From contig NW_006921532.1 of NCBI RefSeq assembly GCF_000340215.1, positions 7,871,735 through 7,935,734 of the forward strand: a DNA stretch of 64,000 nucleotides, in the 5' to 3' direction. Below the pieces are notes generated by a model. It did not search any database. It was not told the origin of the DNA and was given only the letters and a program-made list of their open reading frames with translations. Source of the DNA: Pseudocercospora fijiensis CIRAD86. Taxonomy: Eukaryota; Ascomycota; Dothideomycetes; Mycosphaerellales; Mycosphaerellaceae. Numbering within the stretch: the stretch's first letter is position 1; each line of letters starts with the position of its first letter. Both the position numbers and the translations under genes were made by a program. Shown here piece after piece: positions 33,479 to 44,904 of the stretch.

Positions 33479-34745
33479 ATTCGTGATCTTCGAATCTGGT
33501 GGTTATGAACGGCGCGTGCGATCGGGACGCGGGATGGATTGAGGGAGGTGCTTTGTGTGGTTCACTATGTTCTCGCGACATGATCGATGAGCTTTGTATA
33601 TGTGCGGTGGATGAATGATCAGCGCGCGGGCGGTGAATCGCGAGGACGGACTGCGTTTGCTCACGCCAAGGCAAGAATCTTAATGTCAAGGAGTGTGCTC
33701 TCTTTGTGTATAGCCACCATGGAGCTTTTTATGCGGTAGCTCTGTAAGACAAATGACACTATATTGGTTGCAAGCAACAGCCGAATGTCTCATCACGTTC
33801 TTCGTTTCGCATCTCCCCAAAGCTAATAATCTCACCCGATACGAAAGACCAACAACAATAAGCCTCTCGCACCCCCGCCAATCTTGCATCATTCCAAGTT
33901 TCCAACCCAGCAATGCCGCGAATACGAGCTCACAAGCCAAGATGTCGTGATGTTGGCAACAGGACCCTTCAACCACACCCGCCAGGCCCTTTCATTGGAC
34001 GAACTTCGCATGAAGCTAGCTAAAGTACAAATACCAACCAAATCGTTCCTAACAAAAAAGTCCCCGGGTCGGCGTGATTGGAGCATTGGCGCTGCAACGC
34101 TAAGAAATGTTTTGTTAGTAACAGATGCAGAGATGGATACGAAAGGGAAAGAGATGCAGTGGTAACTATGAGATTGGTGGCCCTCACACTGGAGCCAACA
34201 ACAATGTTTACGTGGCGATGGGCAGTGCAGCAGACATTAGCAGGTTTACGGGCATGTTACCATGCATGGTTAAAAATTGATGGCTGGAACCACTGATGAG
34301 CACTTTGGTTGGCAAGGTTGTTCAGATCTCATCTCGTTGTCTTTATTAGGAGCGAAACACGTCCTGCACTCCATGCTCGGAGCAAGGCCACTGTCTGCGA
34401 AATGCCCCGCTACTGTTCGAGCTTTATATGTTGGAGTCGTGCAACGCTGGCCGAGAGGTGCGACATCACGTACATGTGTACTCAGGGCTCGAGACAACAA
34501 TGCAGAAACATACCCAGGTTTTTTTTATGTACCCATCGAAGATAAGACCGCAGGACCCAAACTTTTTCTAGCTTCTGTTCTTCATCAATCTCAGTGTCAT
34601 CTTTTTCTTCTTCTTCTTATCATGCCGCGTCTCTGTATGTAATGCTGTTTTCTCACGTGGTTGAGCCAATGCTGTTCCCAATGCACCGAAACAATCGCTA
34701 TGCTCGCTTCTTCTCTCTAAACTTCTCATCTAAATGGCTTTGCTT
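33479..34745. other. Intergenic region between convergent HMG-box and PSD2 genes
   Basis: About 1.27 kb of 3' flanks. Several short open frames occur but none has conserved sequence or splice support. I see no RNA gene or repeat of note, apart from a pyrimidine-rich TTCTTCTTCTTCTT run near 34,605. Confidence 0.6.
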
Positions 34746-37700
34746 TTACAAGTGCCTCGCATCGGTCGGCTTCAATGGATTGCCACCAGAGCTTGGTGTC
34801 AACGAGCCCTCGATGCGTCGTTTGGCTTTCTGCTTCTCTTCCTCGGTGGGGTTAGCAGTGGGCTGGTCTGGAAGATGAGGAGCATGCCCGGTGGTACGTC
34901 CGATAGACATGCCGACGCGGACCTTCGTAAAGTGTCAGCTAGCGCACAAAGTATGCCAATGCATACGCCACTCACCAATGTCTCCAAGGCCCCATTGCTA
35001 TTGGCCACCAGGTCTTCATCAAATCTCATCACGCCAGGCTCAAACAAGAGCAGGATAGTTGAACCTCCAAATTTGAAGTACCCAAGCTCTTCTGCACGCT
35101 TCACGTTATCACCTTTCTTGCGAGTGATGACAGTCGATCCGACCATCATAGCACCAACACAAATGACCATGACTTTCCCATGACACACCGAATCGATCGG
35201 TACGCAGACTCGAATATTTTCGCCGTAGACGTCAAGCGCCGATCTGATAGCCATTGGGTTCACAGTGTAGTACTCACCATCGATCAGTTTGGGCTCGCCC
35301 ATCACACCGTCGACAGGAATATGGAATCGGTGATAGTCCTGAGGTGCAAGACGGAAGATTCCGAGCGCGCCATTCTTGTAACGCTTCGCATCTTGTGGGT
35401 ACGCGTCAGCGAGCAGACGCTCGACGCTAAACTCTCGACCCTTGACCCAGATTCGTTGCGCGTCTTCCAGGCGATTGAACACCACCGAGCGGCAATCTGC
35501 AGGACTGACGATGACATGAGGATCATCTGGTGCAGAGCAGGGTCGAGCATCTGGTTTTAGTTTTCGGTAGAAGAACTCATTGAAAGTCTTGAATTTATCA
35601 GTCGGCAGCAGAACCTCACTCATGTCCAGCTGATGGAAGTTGATGAAGCCAGGGATCTGTGATGCTGAAGCAGGATCGTCGAATTTGCGCCCTTGCTTGA
35701 AGGACATGGAGCGAAGGAGCTTGCGGGCTGTGCTGGAGTTAGCTCAATGTTCACATGCTCGTGACGTCAGTGCGAAGGGACAGTCCACCCAAGAGAGGGC
35801 CTCTTGGCCCGGGTTTGAGACGTGGCCAAGGACAGTCAAGATGCATAGGTTGAAAAGTTGCATACCTCGTTTCTTCTCCATTTCCCTACTTTTGAGGCCT
35901 TTGTAGAGGAGTCGGATGCCAAGACGAACGTAGACGCTCATGCGTTCTTCATTGATCATGCCAGTTCTCCTGTCTTGGACAAGGATATTGGCACTGTTGG
36001 CACCTAGACGATAGCCTCCATAGGACACCTATTGCGTGAGTCAGTTGCATATCATTTGCTCTCATGACAGTGTGAGTTCAATACCTTCGTAATGACTTTA
36101 GAGTACCACTTGCGTTGGGCTTGTGAGCTGGTAACGAAACCGGCCATGACGAGATTGTTGACAGCTCGCCAGTCGCTGCTTGCACATGTTGCGATGTGCG
36201 TAATGATATCAGCGTCAGTTGCCTTGCGGCCTCTAGCAATACGAGGCTGGTGACAGATGGGACACTCAGAGATCTCAACTACATGCTCTTCGCCCGAGTC
36301 CTCGGCAAGCTCCTCTCCGTACTCCTCCGGAATGTCACCGCGCTCGCCAGCTTCTCCAAGATCGCTGACTTCAAGGGCTGGCACGGAGGAGGCATTGGGA
36401 TGGACATTGGCGGGTGTCCGAGAGCCTGTCAAGTAGGGTGTTCCATTCGTAGGACTTGCTGAAGGAGAGCTGTTGGATACAGATGTGATGCCAGCAGAAA
36501 TCGAATTCACCGACATGGACGAATTTCTGGGAGAGAGTCCAGGTCGCTCGTTCTTTTCCTGGTTCTTCATCAACTGTTCCTCTAGGCAGATGACGGCTTG
36601 ATCCATTGTCAGATACTCATCGCCGCCATTGACGTCTTGCCAGCGACGGAAGAAACCGTCGATCGTACGATCGTGGAGTGTGCTGCCTAGGGTGTCGAGC
36701 ATAGTCACAAGCTCAATTTTGTCGATCTTTCCGCTCTCGTCTGCATCGTATTGGCGTAGAAGGACACGCCAGAATTGCTGGCGAAGAGCCCTGTAGGGCA
36801 AGTACTTCGCGCGAATGTAGAGCACAGGACGGTGCTTGTCTTCCCATCTCGCCTTATTCTTGAGCTCGAGAGGAAGTTCGAATGCATGCAGGCCCGCTTC
36901 ATCTGCAGGGTGGAGGGCGTCGTGGTCTTCCTGAGTCGTATATTGCTTATCATCACTAGGCATGCTACGTGGAATAGGACGATCTCTGTCAGTCAAAGAT
37001 AGCTCGGAAAGACCATGTTGAAGGCCGGGTCGAGCGTCTCCAGATTTGAGATTGTTGTTGCTCGTGGACTTGGCCAATTTCGCCAGATTGGGAGACGAAT
37101 TGCGGTTGCTGTTCAGCTTCGGCAGATTGTTGGAGCTTGAACTTCGAGAAAGAGGGTTACGGAAGCGCTTCCGCTTTTGTTCACCTTCGTGAATTGTGTG
37201 TTCTGGATCTGGCAGTCGATACAGACCAGTTTCTGGGTCGGCCTCTGGAGACAATTCCCTGACTTTGTCCAGAGGGAAGGTACAGGTACCGACAAAGTCG
37301 TTGCCCGAAAACTTGTCGCGGTCCACAACTGCGAAGCTCAAGCTAAAGTTCTGCTCGTGCTTCTGCACCTGGAAGACCAGCTTCTCGTCGTAGACAGGGT
37401 TCAGATTGTGATTTACAACGCGTGTCCGGTAGGTCTTGCGTCCAAGCGAGGTCACGACAAAAGGATCCATATCGTAGCTTGTCTTGGTCATATTCTCCTC
37501 TGGCGGCAGATCGGTGATTCTGTTGATCTCCAGGAAAAGTACGCCAGCTACATCGGACGTAGCGCCGAATTCATAGGCACTCATTTTCTTCTTACGACGG
37601 AGTCTTCTGAGCTTCCTGCGTCGCTTGTTCCTCTGCTTCTCCTCAGTTGTGCCTGTGGGTGTCCGCGTGCCATCGTCCGTCTCATCTGAAGGCTCCTTCT

Positions 37701-38442
37701 CGTCATCTTCTTCGTCAAGGTCCTCCAAGCCCTGGCTGTTCATTCTACGAAGCATCTCTTCCTCGTCTTCCTCATCGTCGTCTTGCTCCGGGTCGGATAC
37801 AATGCCGGCGAACTTTTGCAGTATCTGCTGCGGTGTGGCAGACGAATTAGTGGGGTCGGTGAGCTTGAAGCGAACCAGCACTTCTCCAGAAATGTTGCTG
37901 TCTTTCTTCTGTTTTCGGCGTCCTTTGCGTCTGCTCTGTAGCTTGTGCCATTGCGGTTCCGGGTGGATATTTCCAGCGGCAAATACCTCTTCCAGGACCA
38001 CATCAAATTCTCCCATGTAGTCCTTTTTGAATCTGTCCTTATCCCAGCATACCGCTTCGAGCAGCGCTGAATCTGGCGAGACGATTGGAAACTCGAACGT
38101 CTGGTTCCATTCTGGGTTGAGAGTCTTGCTGACGACGCTGGTGGCCTCCTTTGCCTCTCCAAGGGTAATGACTAGGTATGGATCTGAAGTGCCTGACCTG
38201 TCCTTGGCTGCGAGGTTGCGGCCCTTGAGGACGTACACTTTGAGACTCAGTCCCATGCCCATGTGGTCGCCCTCCTGCGACCTGCCATTGCCGGGCGTGG
38301 CCATGTTTCCAGCACGGCTGGGACTATGGTTGCGACTCAGCGAGGCAGGCGGAGTGGAGGGTGCAGGGCTGGAGGTGGGATGGGGTCCGCTGCTCTTCAC
38401 GCGGTGCAGCGAGAGATGGGAGGGGAGATGCGGGCGAGGCAT
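34746..38442 (-). CDS. PSD2: Phosphatidylserine decarboxylase, C2-domain type II (Psd2-like)
   Basis: Converts phosphatidylserine to phosphatidylethanolamine on endomembranes. Four exons: 36,085-38,442, 35,866-36,028, 34,976-35,727 and 34,746-34,922; introns of 56, 138 and 53 nt all keep phase; 1149 residues. Domains in order: C2 at about 65-170 ([13 protein letters not shown]), acidic/basic linker, second C2 at about 300-410, EF-hand-like segment ([14 protein letters not shown], about 600), a CPICHQPR...HIATC zinc-binding-like motif near 740, then the catalytic domain. The autocatalytic cleavage site FKFGGST (about residue 1060) should yield the beta chain and the pyruvoyl-bearing alpha chain. 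The last exon ([11 protein letters not shown]...) is invisible without splicing. An upstream in-frame ATG at 38,532 would add 30 residues; the start at 38,442 is preferred because of its basic, Ser-rich N-terminus. Confidence 0.93.
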
Positions 38443-40002
38443 TGTGCCGGCGGCAGCGAGTGCTACTTGTAGTGCTTGCTCCCCCGTCACGCGTCGAAAG
38501 CTTGCAGCTGGCAGTGTTTCTGGGCGCCGCAACCCATGACAAGCACAAGGGCAGACTCAGACTCAGGTGAGGCTGTGAGGCTGTGACGGCGGCCAAGGTG
38601 AGGCACGGCACGGCGGCAAGGTGGAATAGAGAGTGCTGGAGTAGGTGATACGCGTAATGCGGCAAAAGTCAATGGTGGAGTAAGTCACAGCTGTAATATG
38701 GATTGATCGAGCCGAGACGACCAGAGCTCTGCCATCGGAACTTTATCTGCCGTCGTTTGGTTGTGTTGTGCCTGCCGTGCCCTGTGCTGTGCTCGTCTCG
38801 TTTAACGTTAGCCAGCATCCCTTTGTGATGATGAAAGGAGCACATCATCCGCACCCGCGCCCGCACCCGCACCCGCACACCCGCACACCCGCCGAGCACT
38901 TTCTGGCACAGCGGCGCTGCAGCGACGACCTCACGCAGCCACAGCCCCGAGCATCAGCTTAGCTTACCTAGTACCTTAGTATACACCGATACACCGCGGG
39001 CGTGGCGTGGCGTGGCGTGGCGCTGTCCTGGTCGTAGCTGGCCGATCCTTGTCCTCGAACTCGCACACCCATAGCTTCCCACGCCGAGATAGTGGATGCA
39101 TAGCAGGCAAGGCAAATGCCGAGGACCACGAGCTGGTACTCCATGCGATCTACTCTGGTGATGGCCATAATTAAATTATCCTTCAGCACGGCCTGGCTGT
39201 CATTCTCTCCTACGCTTGCAGAGAACGAAGTCTTGCGCGGACAATTCGACGCTCACCTGGCCTGGCCGTATATCTCCGTGAGTAGCGATTGTCTCCCCAT
39301 GACTGGCCGACGATGAAACAGCACAGAAGAGCGGAGAGCGGAGAGTGGAGAGCACAGAGTCCGTCCATTGGGCGACTGCTGTACGCCCTCACCTCAGGAC
39401 ACTGTGTGCCTCCGTGCAGCTCTACACCGAATACAGCCATATTCAACCAGCAGTTCTCGGACGCAACCCTAAACCAGGCGCGCCGGCGTCGTCGAAAATT
39501 GTGGCGTTGTGGTCCTGCTGTGAGCTTACCTATCCATCGCTTCCCCAGCAGACCAGCCTGGCTTCAACCTCCACAGCGTAATCAAAGCCTTTCATCTGAG
39601 CGAATCAGGGTAGCTCCGGGACATCACCCTGCGATACACATCTCATCGGGAGAACAAACATTCCCGCCCATCGGCCGGAGCTCGGAGAGCAGGAGAAATG
39701 TCATCAACAAGAAGCAAACGCCGCCGAACCATGCTTTATCCGTAAGATATGCCGAGCTTTCCATTTATGCATGATCATTATCTCAATGGCAGACTCTCTC
39801 ACAGTCCAGTGCCGAATCGATATATTCGCCTACGCGCGAACCACCCAACTCCTGTATTCGTACACTTTCAAGAAGACATCCCTCCTCGTAAGCAACCATT
39901 CCTTAATCGCTTTTGTGTATGCCCAGTCACAACTCTCAAAATCTCATCGCTTTTCTGTACTCCATCCTACCATCGCGTCTGACTCGACCTGCGCTTTCCG
40001 CC
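38443..40002. other. Intergenic region upstream of PSD2, with microsatellites
   Basis: About 1.56 kb. Contains a CCCGCA/CCGCAC-type repeat at about 38,850-38,892 and four GTGGC-type units (GCGTGGCGTGGCGTGGCG) at about 39,000-39,022. Open frames of up to 161 codons exist but show no conserved features and overlap low-complexity sequence. Probably the PSD2 promoter and the 3' flank of the next gene. Confidence 0.5.
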
Positions 40003-40602
40003 TCATTCCTCCTCCTGTTGACCTTGCTGCTGATCTGGGAAGCATGGCTGACTGCGGCAAGGACTCCTGAATGGCCCGGTCAATATTCATGCCACTTCAA
40101 ACCCGCCCACGAAAAGCCAAGGGGAAGCATGTCCGTGATACTTACTTGTAACCATCGGCAGACCAGACTCGCGCATCCGTTCCGAATACTCCGCGTGCCT
40201 TCTTGTTCGGTGTCTTGGGAGCAGCATTGTCTTCATTGCCAGGTGTCGACGTCTGAGACTTGAGGGGACTGGACTCAAGGCTTCGAGGAGTCAAGTACTG
40301 CATGCCAGTGCCAGCCTTCGGACGCTTAGGAGTAGTCGGATCTCGCAGAACCCTCGTAGCCTCGAGAACATCCACCTCTTTTGATCCGGTCTTGCTTGAC
40401 TTCACTTTCTTCGACAAGTCTGGGCGAGAGATGATATATTCTTCTGCGGGAAAGGGGAAAGCCGGTTAGTAATCTAAAGGACGCTTACCCTTGAGGAGCC
40501 ATGAGGCCTACCAATCTCCGAATCGCTGATATCTGGCTCTTGTTCAATCTGTGATACATTGTTGCTGTCTTCTTTCTCCGACTTCTTGGAAATCGGTGCC
40601 AT
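40003..40602 (-). CDS. Small hypothetical protein, three exons
   Basis: Exons 40,512-40,602, 40,146-40,443 and 40,003-40,066; introns of 68 and 79 nt have good signals (GTAGGC...CGCAG; GTAAGTATC...TTCAG) and preserve phase, giving 150 residues. The N-terminus is MAPISKKSEKEDS followed by an acidic stretch (QEPDISDSEIEEYII). The middle has ATRVLRDPTTPKRPKAGTG and MQYLTPRSLESSP, several Ser/Thr-Pro sites; ARGVFGTDARVWSADGYK follows, then a Gln/Glu-rich tail. No domain recognised; it looks like a disordered, possibly phosphorylated nuclear protein. The perfect GTAAGTATC at the apparent stop is why the reading is extended into the third exon; without splicing the protein would end at DGYK. Confidence 0.6.
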
Positions 40603-41187
40603 GTTGCCTTATTAGCCTCGGCATGCGTTGAGTGCTGGTATGTGTCTGCACAAGGATGCCAATGGTGCAGTTGCGTTGTTGGAAGATGGCGTCGATGTCG
40701 AGGTCGAGAGCGCTGAGAAAATTGAAGGTCACTTGACTCCGCGGTTAGCCTTTGCGTATGGCAGCCTAAATGAGTTCACCGCTGGCTCGGCGAAAGTGAG
40801 GGTGTGAGTTGATATCTGAAGTGAGGCGTCTCGCACGCTATGGTCCTAGTAAGAAGACACATCGATGCTCAATTGTATGTCGACCTGCTACGAAATCTAT
40901 GCAGCACGCTGGAGAGCACGGGCTAGCATTGCCGCTCTTCAATCCGTTGGATGGTTATCAGAATAGGGGCTTCTGTTGAAGTCCTGTGCGGTCAGAAGTC
41001 ACTTCGGATATCATCGTTCCTCGCCTCACTTTCATTCCAAATGCAAATCATGGCTCTGCTGGCCACAAATCCGCAAGACGCCGTACGTCTTGCCTTCCGG
41101 CTTTTCCAGTGCATCCTCTTAACCTTGAACGCCACGCTATGCACACTCATGTCCCTGCCAGTTCGATCGCGAAGGTGGTCAAGGACC
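40603..41187. other. Intergenic region between the small gene and eIF3h
   Basis: Promoter of the small gene and 3' flank of the eIF3h gene, both on the minus strand. No gene, repeat or RNA seen. Confidence 0.5.
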
Positions 41188-42368
41188 TCAAGCAGTTTCG
41201 CCTGGTAGCAAATTACCCTTGACCCCGAACATCTTTCCACTTACAACAGCTGAGAAGCCATCCACCTGCCTGGCGTATTGCTCAACTTGACGGCCAACCA
41301 AGAGTGATTCGAGGCGGGATGGCTCTTGCGGCAACTTGAATAGCTTTTGCCACTCATCCTCAGGCAATAGGGTCTGCTTCTGCTGCGTGCGAAGGGCATT
41401 TTCTTGCTTTCGCTTCTGCTGCCATTGCTGGATCTTAGCCTGTTCTCTTGCCAGAGACCTTTGGTAGTATTGAGCATTGTTCTGCTCGGTTTGGTGGTTC
41501 TCAATGCTCTCCAGAAGTAAGTCGCATGTCTTCTCGAGGAAGGGATCGATGGAGAGATCCAGACTTTCGAGGTTTGGAGCAAGCGGAGACTGAGAAATGT
41601 TCGAATCGTAGGAGAGCTCCGCAAGAGATGATGGGAAGTCCAGCGCCGTCTTCTGGGGTGGTTGTTGTGGCAGCTGGTGCAAGAAAGAAGTGAGGAGATG
41701 CGAATTATGAACTTGAATAGGCAGCTCGACGAGAATGTCCTGGTAGCGGAGGTTGGACTTTTGAATGCTGCGCAAAAGTTAGCGGGATGGAGATGCCTGG
41801 TGTACGCCTCAGGACCATCCGAAACCTACCTGTCTGTTGTGAACTTGCCCTCCTTAAACGCAGCCATGAACGATGGCGAAAGTCGATATGCTTTCAGGCT
41901 CAAGCTTCCCTGACTGCTCCGCGATACGTCGAAGACCAAGGCAACGGCTCGCTCATCTTGTGCGCGCTGGAAGAAGTTCTGATTCTCGATGAAGTTCTGG
42001 TTGACAAAGTTTCCCATGCTTGTGCTAATGTACCATCCCACGCTCTGCGCATCCACGTTCACTTCTCGCAGAAACTTGATCATCTCGTTCTGGTAGGACA
42101 CATTGCTCTTGGCGCGAGGGGCGGCTGCTGCGAGAGACGCTGCATCTTGCTGGTGGTATGGGTCTGAAGTGCTCGACGGATCTGGCGCGGCGACTGGGTA
42201 TGGAAAGGCGTTGGTGACCTGGAGTTGCGACTTGTCGTCAAGACCAACCAGAAAACCAGTCGCGGGTGTGGGAAATGTGGAAGTCGAGTGTTTGATGATT
42301 CGCATGATCGTGAGCGCCTCAATCTTAACTTCGCTCAGCGGCGAGTCCTTGAACGATATTTCCGCCAT
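41188..42368 (-). CDS. Eukaryotic translation initiation factor 3 subunit H
   Basis: Two exons, 41,830-42,368 and 41,188-41,767, with a 62-nt intron (GTAGGT...CGCAG); 372 residues, normal for fungal eIF3h. Exon 1 carries the MPN domain: [15 protein letters not shown], then [23 protein letters not shown] and [21 protein letters not shown]. The JAMM metal-binding residues are not evident, as expected for this non-catalytic MPN subunit. Exon 2 has [18 protein letters not shown] and a long Gln/Lys-rich helix ([14 protein letters not shown]). It acts in the cytosolic eIF3 complex during scanning. The start at 42,368 (MAEISFKD) is preferred to an upstream Met at 42,545, which adds unconserved sequence. 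Divergent from the GST gene with 216 bp between starts. Confidence 0.92.
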
Positions 42369-42584
42369 GTTTGCGTTGAATCCGCGCTCGATGTGGCTCG
42401 CGTTGTCGGGGTTGCGTGCGCAGTTGTCGAGACAAGAAGGCTGGCGGAACTTTGGGTAGAGGTGTGGCTTCAGGTCCCTGGACGCGAAATTCGAGATACC
42501 ACAGTGGGGCTGCCGAAGTTTACCCAGAAGCGTCACATGCTTCACGAGCTTCCTTCCAGCCTACAACATTGACATCAGCGTCCA
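42369..42584. promoter_or_regulatory. Compact divergent promoter of eIF3h and GST
   Basis: 216 bp lie between the two start codons (351 bp if the GST starts at 42,720). Both genes must take their promoters from this short interval. No clear TATA box. Confidence 0.5.
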
Positions 42585-43590
42585 ATGCTCTTGGGGCGCT
42601 ACAGATCACGCATCTTACCGCAAGGCGCACTCTTAAACCCTCTACCTGCACCTGCACGACCGTCTCTCGCTTCTGTAAATTGGACTCACATCAACAGCAG
42701 TCTCTACAAAACCCCTGGCATGTCTACAAACGGTCCGTCGAAAGAACTTGACCCGAACCAGGGTGGCGATGCGAGCAAGAAGACATACCACAAGAAGGCG
42801 ACCGGAGAGGCGCTGCAGACTGCAGTTTCTCATGCCGCTAGCAAAGACCTCAAACTCTATGGTTCATGCTTTTGCCCTTTTGTCCAGCGGGTTTGGATAT
42901 CGCTTGAGCTCAAAGGTCTTGATTACGAGTATGTGGAGGTTGACGTCTACCGGAAGCCAAAGCTTCTGCTTGACATTAACCCCAGAGGACTCGTTCCGGC
43001 TTTGAGACATGGCGCATGGGGATGTTATGAGAGCACAGTGTTGATGGAGTACCTCGAAGATTTGCACGAAGGCCGAGCACTTTTGCCTGAGGATCCCAAA
43101 TCGCGAGCCTCCGCTCGCCTTTGGTCTGACCACATCAACCGACACATTATTCCTCTGTTTTACAAGTACCTTCAAGCCCAAGAGCCAGATGATCAAGTCA
43201 AATTTGCAGGAGACCTCAAAGGTCAGATAGCCAAGATCGTAGAGGTGGCTGACCAGGACGGACCATTTTTCTTCGGATCAGAGATGGGCTTTGTTGATGT
43301 ACAGTTTGCGCCTTGGATTGTCAGACTCGAGAAAGTGCTAAAACCGTACCGAGGCTGGCCAGATGCCGAGCCTGGTTCGCGGTGGGATAGATGGGTGCGT
43401 TCTGTAGTTGAAGCAGAGCCGGTCAGGAAGACTACAAGCACGGACGAATTATACCTGGATAGCTACGAGAGATACGCTGAGGTAAGTCCTAGGTGGATGT
43501 GGGATTGAAAAGTGTCTGACTCCGACGTAGAATCGACCGAACACATCCCAGGTGAGAGATGCCATCAACTCTGGTGGTGGTTTGCCTTGA
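42585..43590 (+). CDS. Omega-class glutathione S-transferase
   Basis: Two exons, 42,585-43,481 and 43,531-43,590, with a 49-nt intron (GTAAGT...GTAG). The last exon supplies the C-terminus NRPNTSQVRDAINSGGGLP, which the unspliced frame lacks. The thioredoxin-fold N-terminal domain has LYGSCFCPFVQRVWISLE, with the catalytic Cys of omega GSTs in CPFV, then NPRGLVPALRHG (cis-Pro) and YESTVLMEYLED for glutathione binding. The all-helical C-terminal domain follows. It would carry out glutathione-dependent thiol transfer or reductase reactions. Two starts are possible: 42,585 gives 318 residues with a 45-residue Arg-rich leader lacking acidic residues (mitochondrial presequence-like); 42,720 (MSTNGPSKE) gives a cytosolic 273-residue form. 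Confidence 0.9.
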
Positions 43591-44904
43591 ACGTCGTTTC
43601 TCTCCTTGCATTCTGAAGCGATGTCATGATTTCTGAGACTTAGACCAACGACAGACGATGAAAACAGATCCACGGGCGTTTCCCCTTTCGTTCAACCTCT
43701 GCTAAGTGCTCGCGCAAGTTATGCCAGCCTCGCGCGTTGTCAACGAGGTCATGCTAAGTCGCAGCTTCCACGACAGAGTGCCTCTCGCACGCACAATAGA
43801 GCACAGAGCAACAAGCATCGCCAGTTGCAACGCACTTCATCCTTGGATCTCTCGCACACATCCGACACAGAAGCAAGCTGGCTGCCATCGACGATGAGCG
43901 GTGCCGCTTGACTTTATCATCATGGTCTCATTCAGGTTTCGCAAACTTCAAAACACAAGAGAACCGGATCTGTGCACATCTGGAACTCTGGCAGCCAAAC
44001 GAGACCCTATAACAACCACGAGGGCCAGGGGAAGCTTCGAAGTCTACCGCCTTGACGAGCTGCTATAGAGGTGCTTATAGCTCTCCCTCTAGCGTGGCGA
44101 TGCGTTTCACAAACACGGCTTCAGGAGACACTTCCAGCATCAAACCGCACGGCATAGGTACTTGAAATTCACGTTCTTCATCAAGATACGTCCTTGATCC
44201 GAAACTTACTGAGTAGCTCGAACTTCACCAAACAGGTTTGAAGTCGCCACGTCCGATAGCACGTATTGCCGCTCTATATCACAAGATCACAAACGAAGGT
44301 CAAACTTTTCGCACGGCAGCGAGTCATGACGGAACAACCACATAAGGGACCTGCGTTCAAGTAAGATCCCTTCGACGGCTTGCACCCTGTGACAGCTAGA
44401 TGCCAGCTATACATACCGCGTGCCGGCATCAGAACAGCTCGGGGATATATGTCTAAACTTGACTGACTCGTCAAGCAACCTCACCTCTGCTCAGCCTCAC
44501 GAGCTTAATAAAGCTAACGACTGCGAATATGGGCAAAGCCTGTCCTCGACTCCTCGCACAATTCATGCTGCTATCTTGGTAATGGCAAATAGGAACTCGG
44601 CATGCATTACAACAGGGTTTGAAGAACGGTCTCGTCAGGGAAAGTCTTGTGCGTGTGTATGCTTGCGAAGTCGATGGCCCTGCTTCTCAGGGATGCTCCT
44701 TTGCGATCTCGATAGTCGAGCCGACAAACAAAACGGCCCTGATGAATGCATGCAGCACACCGAAAGTACAGTAGCAGATGAGGCGACTACATCCGAATAT
44801 CCCCCTTGAGTCCAGCATCTGCTTTATTACATCCGATCCGAAGTAAGAACATGCACAACCATTGGGTTTGCAAGCGATAACAACAACTAGCAGGAGACAC
44901 TATA
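43591..44904. other. Gene-poor region after the GST gene
   Basis: About 1.3 kb with normal base composition. Short open frames (for example 44,420-44,809, plus strand, 129 codons) show no recognisable domain, no splice-supported extension and no biased codon pattern, so I leave them uncalled. No tRNA or repeat found. Confidence 0.5.

Noticed and set aside
39289..39774. 161-codon plus-strand frame upstream of PSD2
   Set aside because: No homology recognised, unusual composition, no splice-supported extension; more likely chance in GC-rich DNA.
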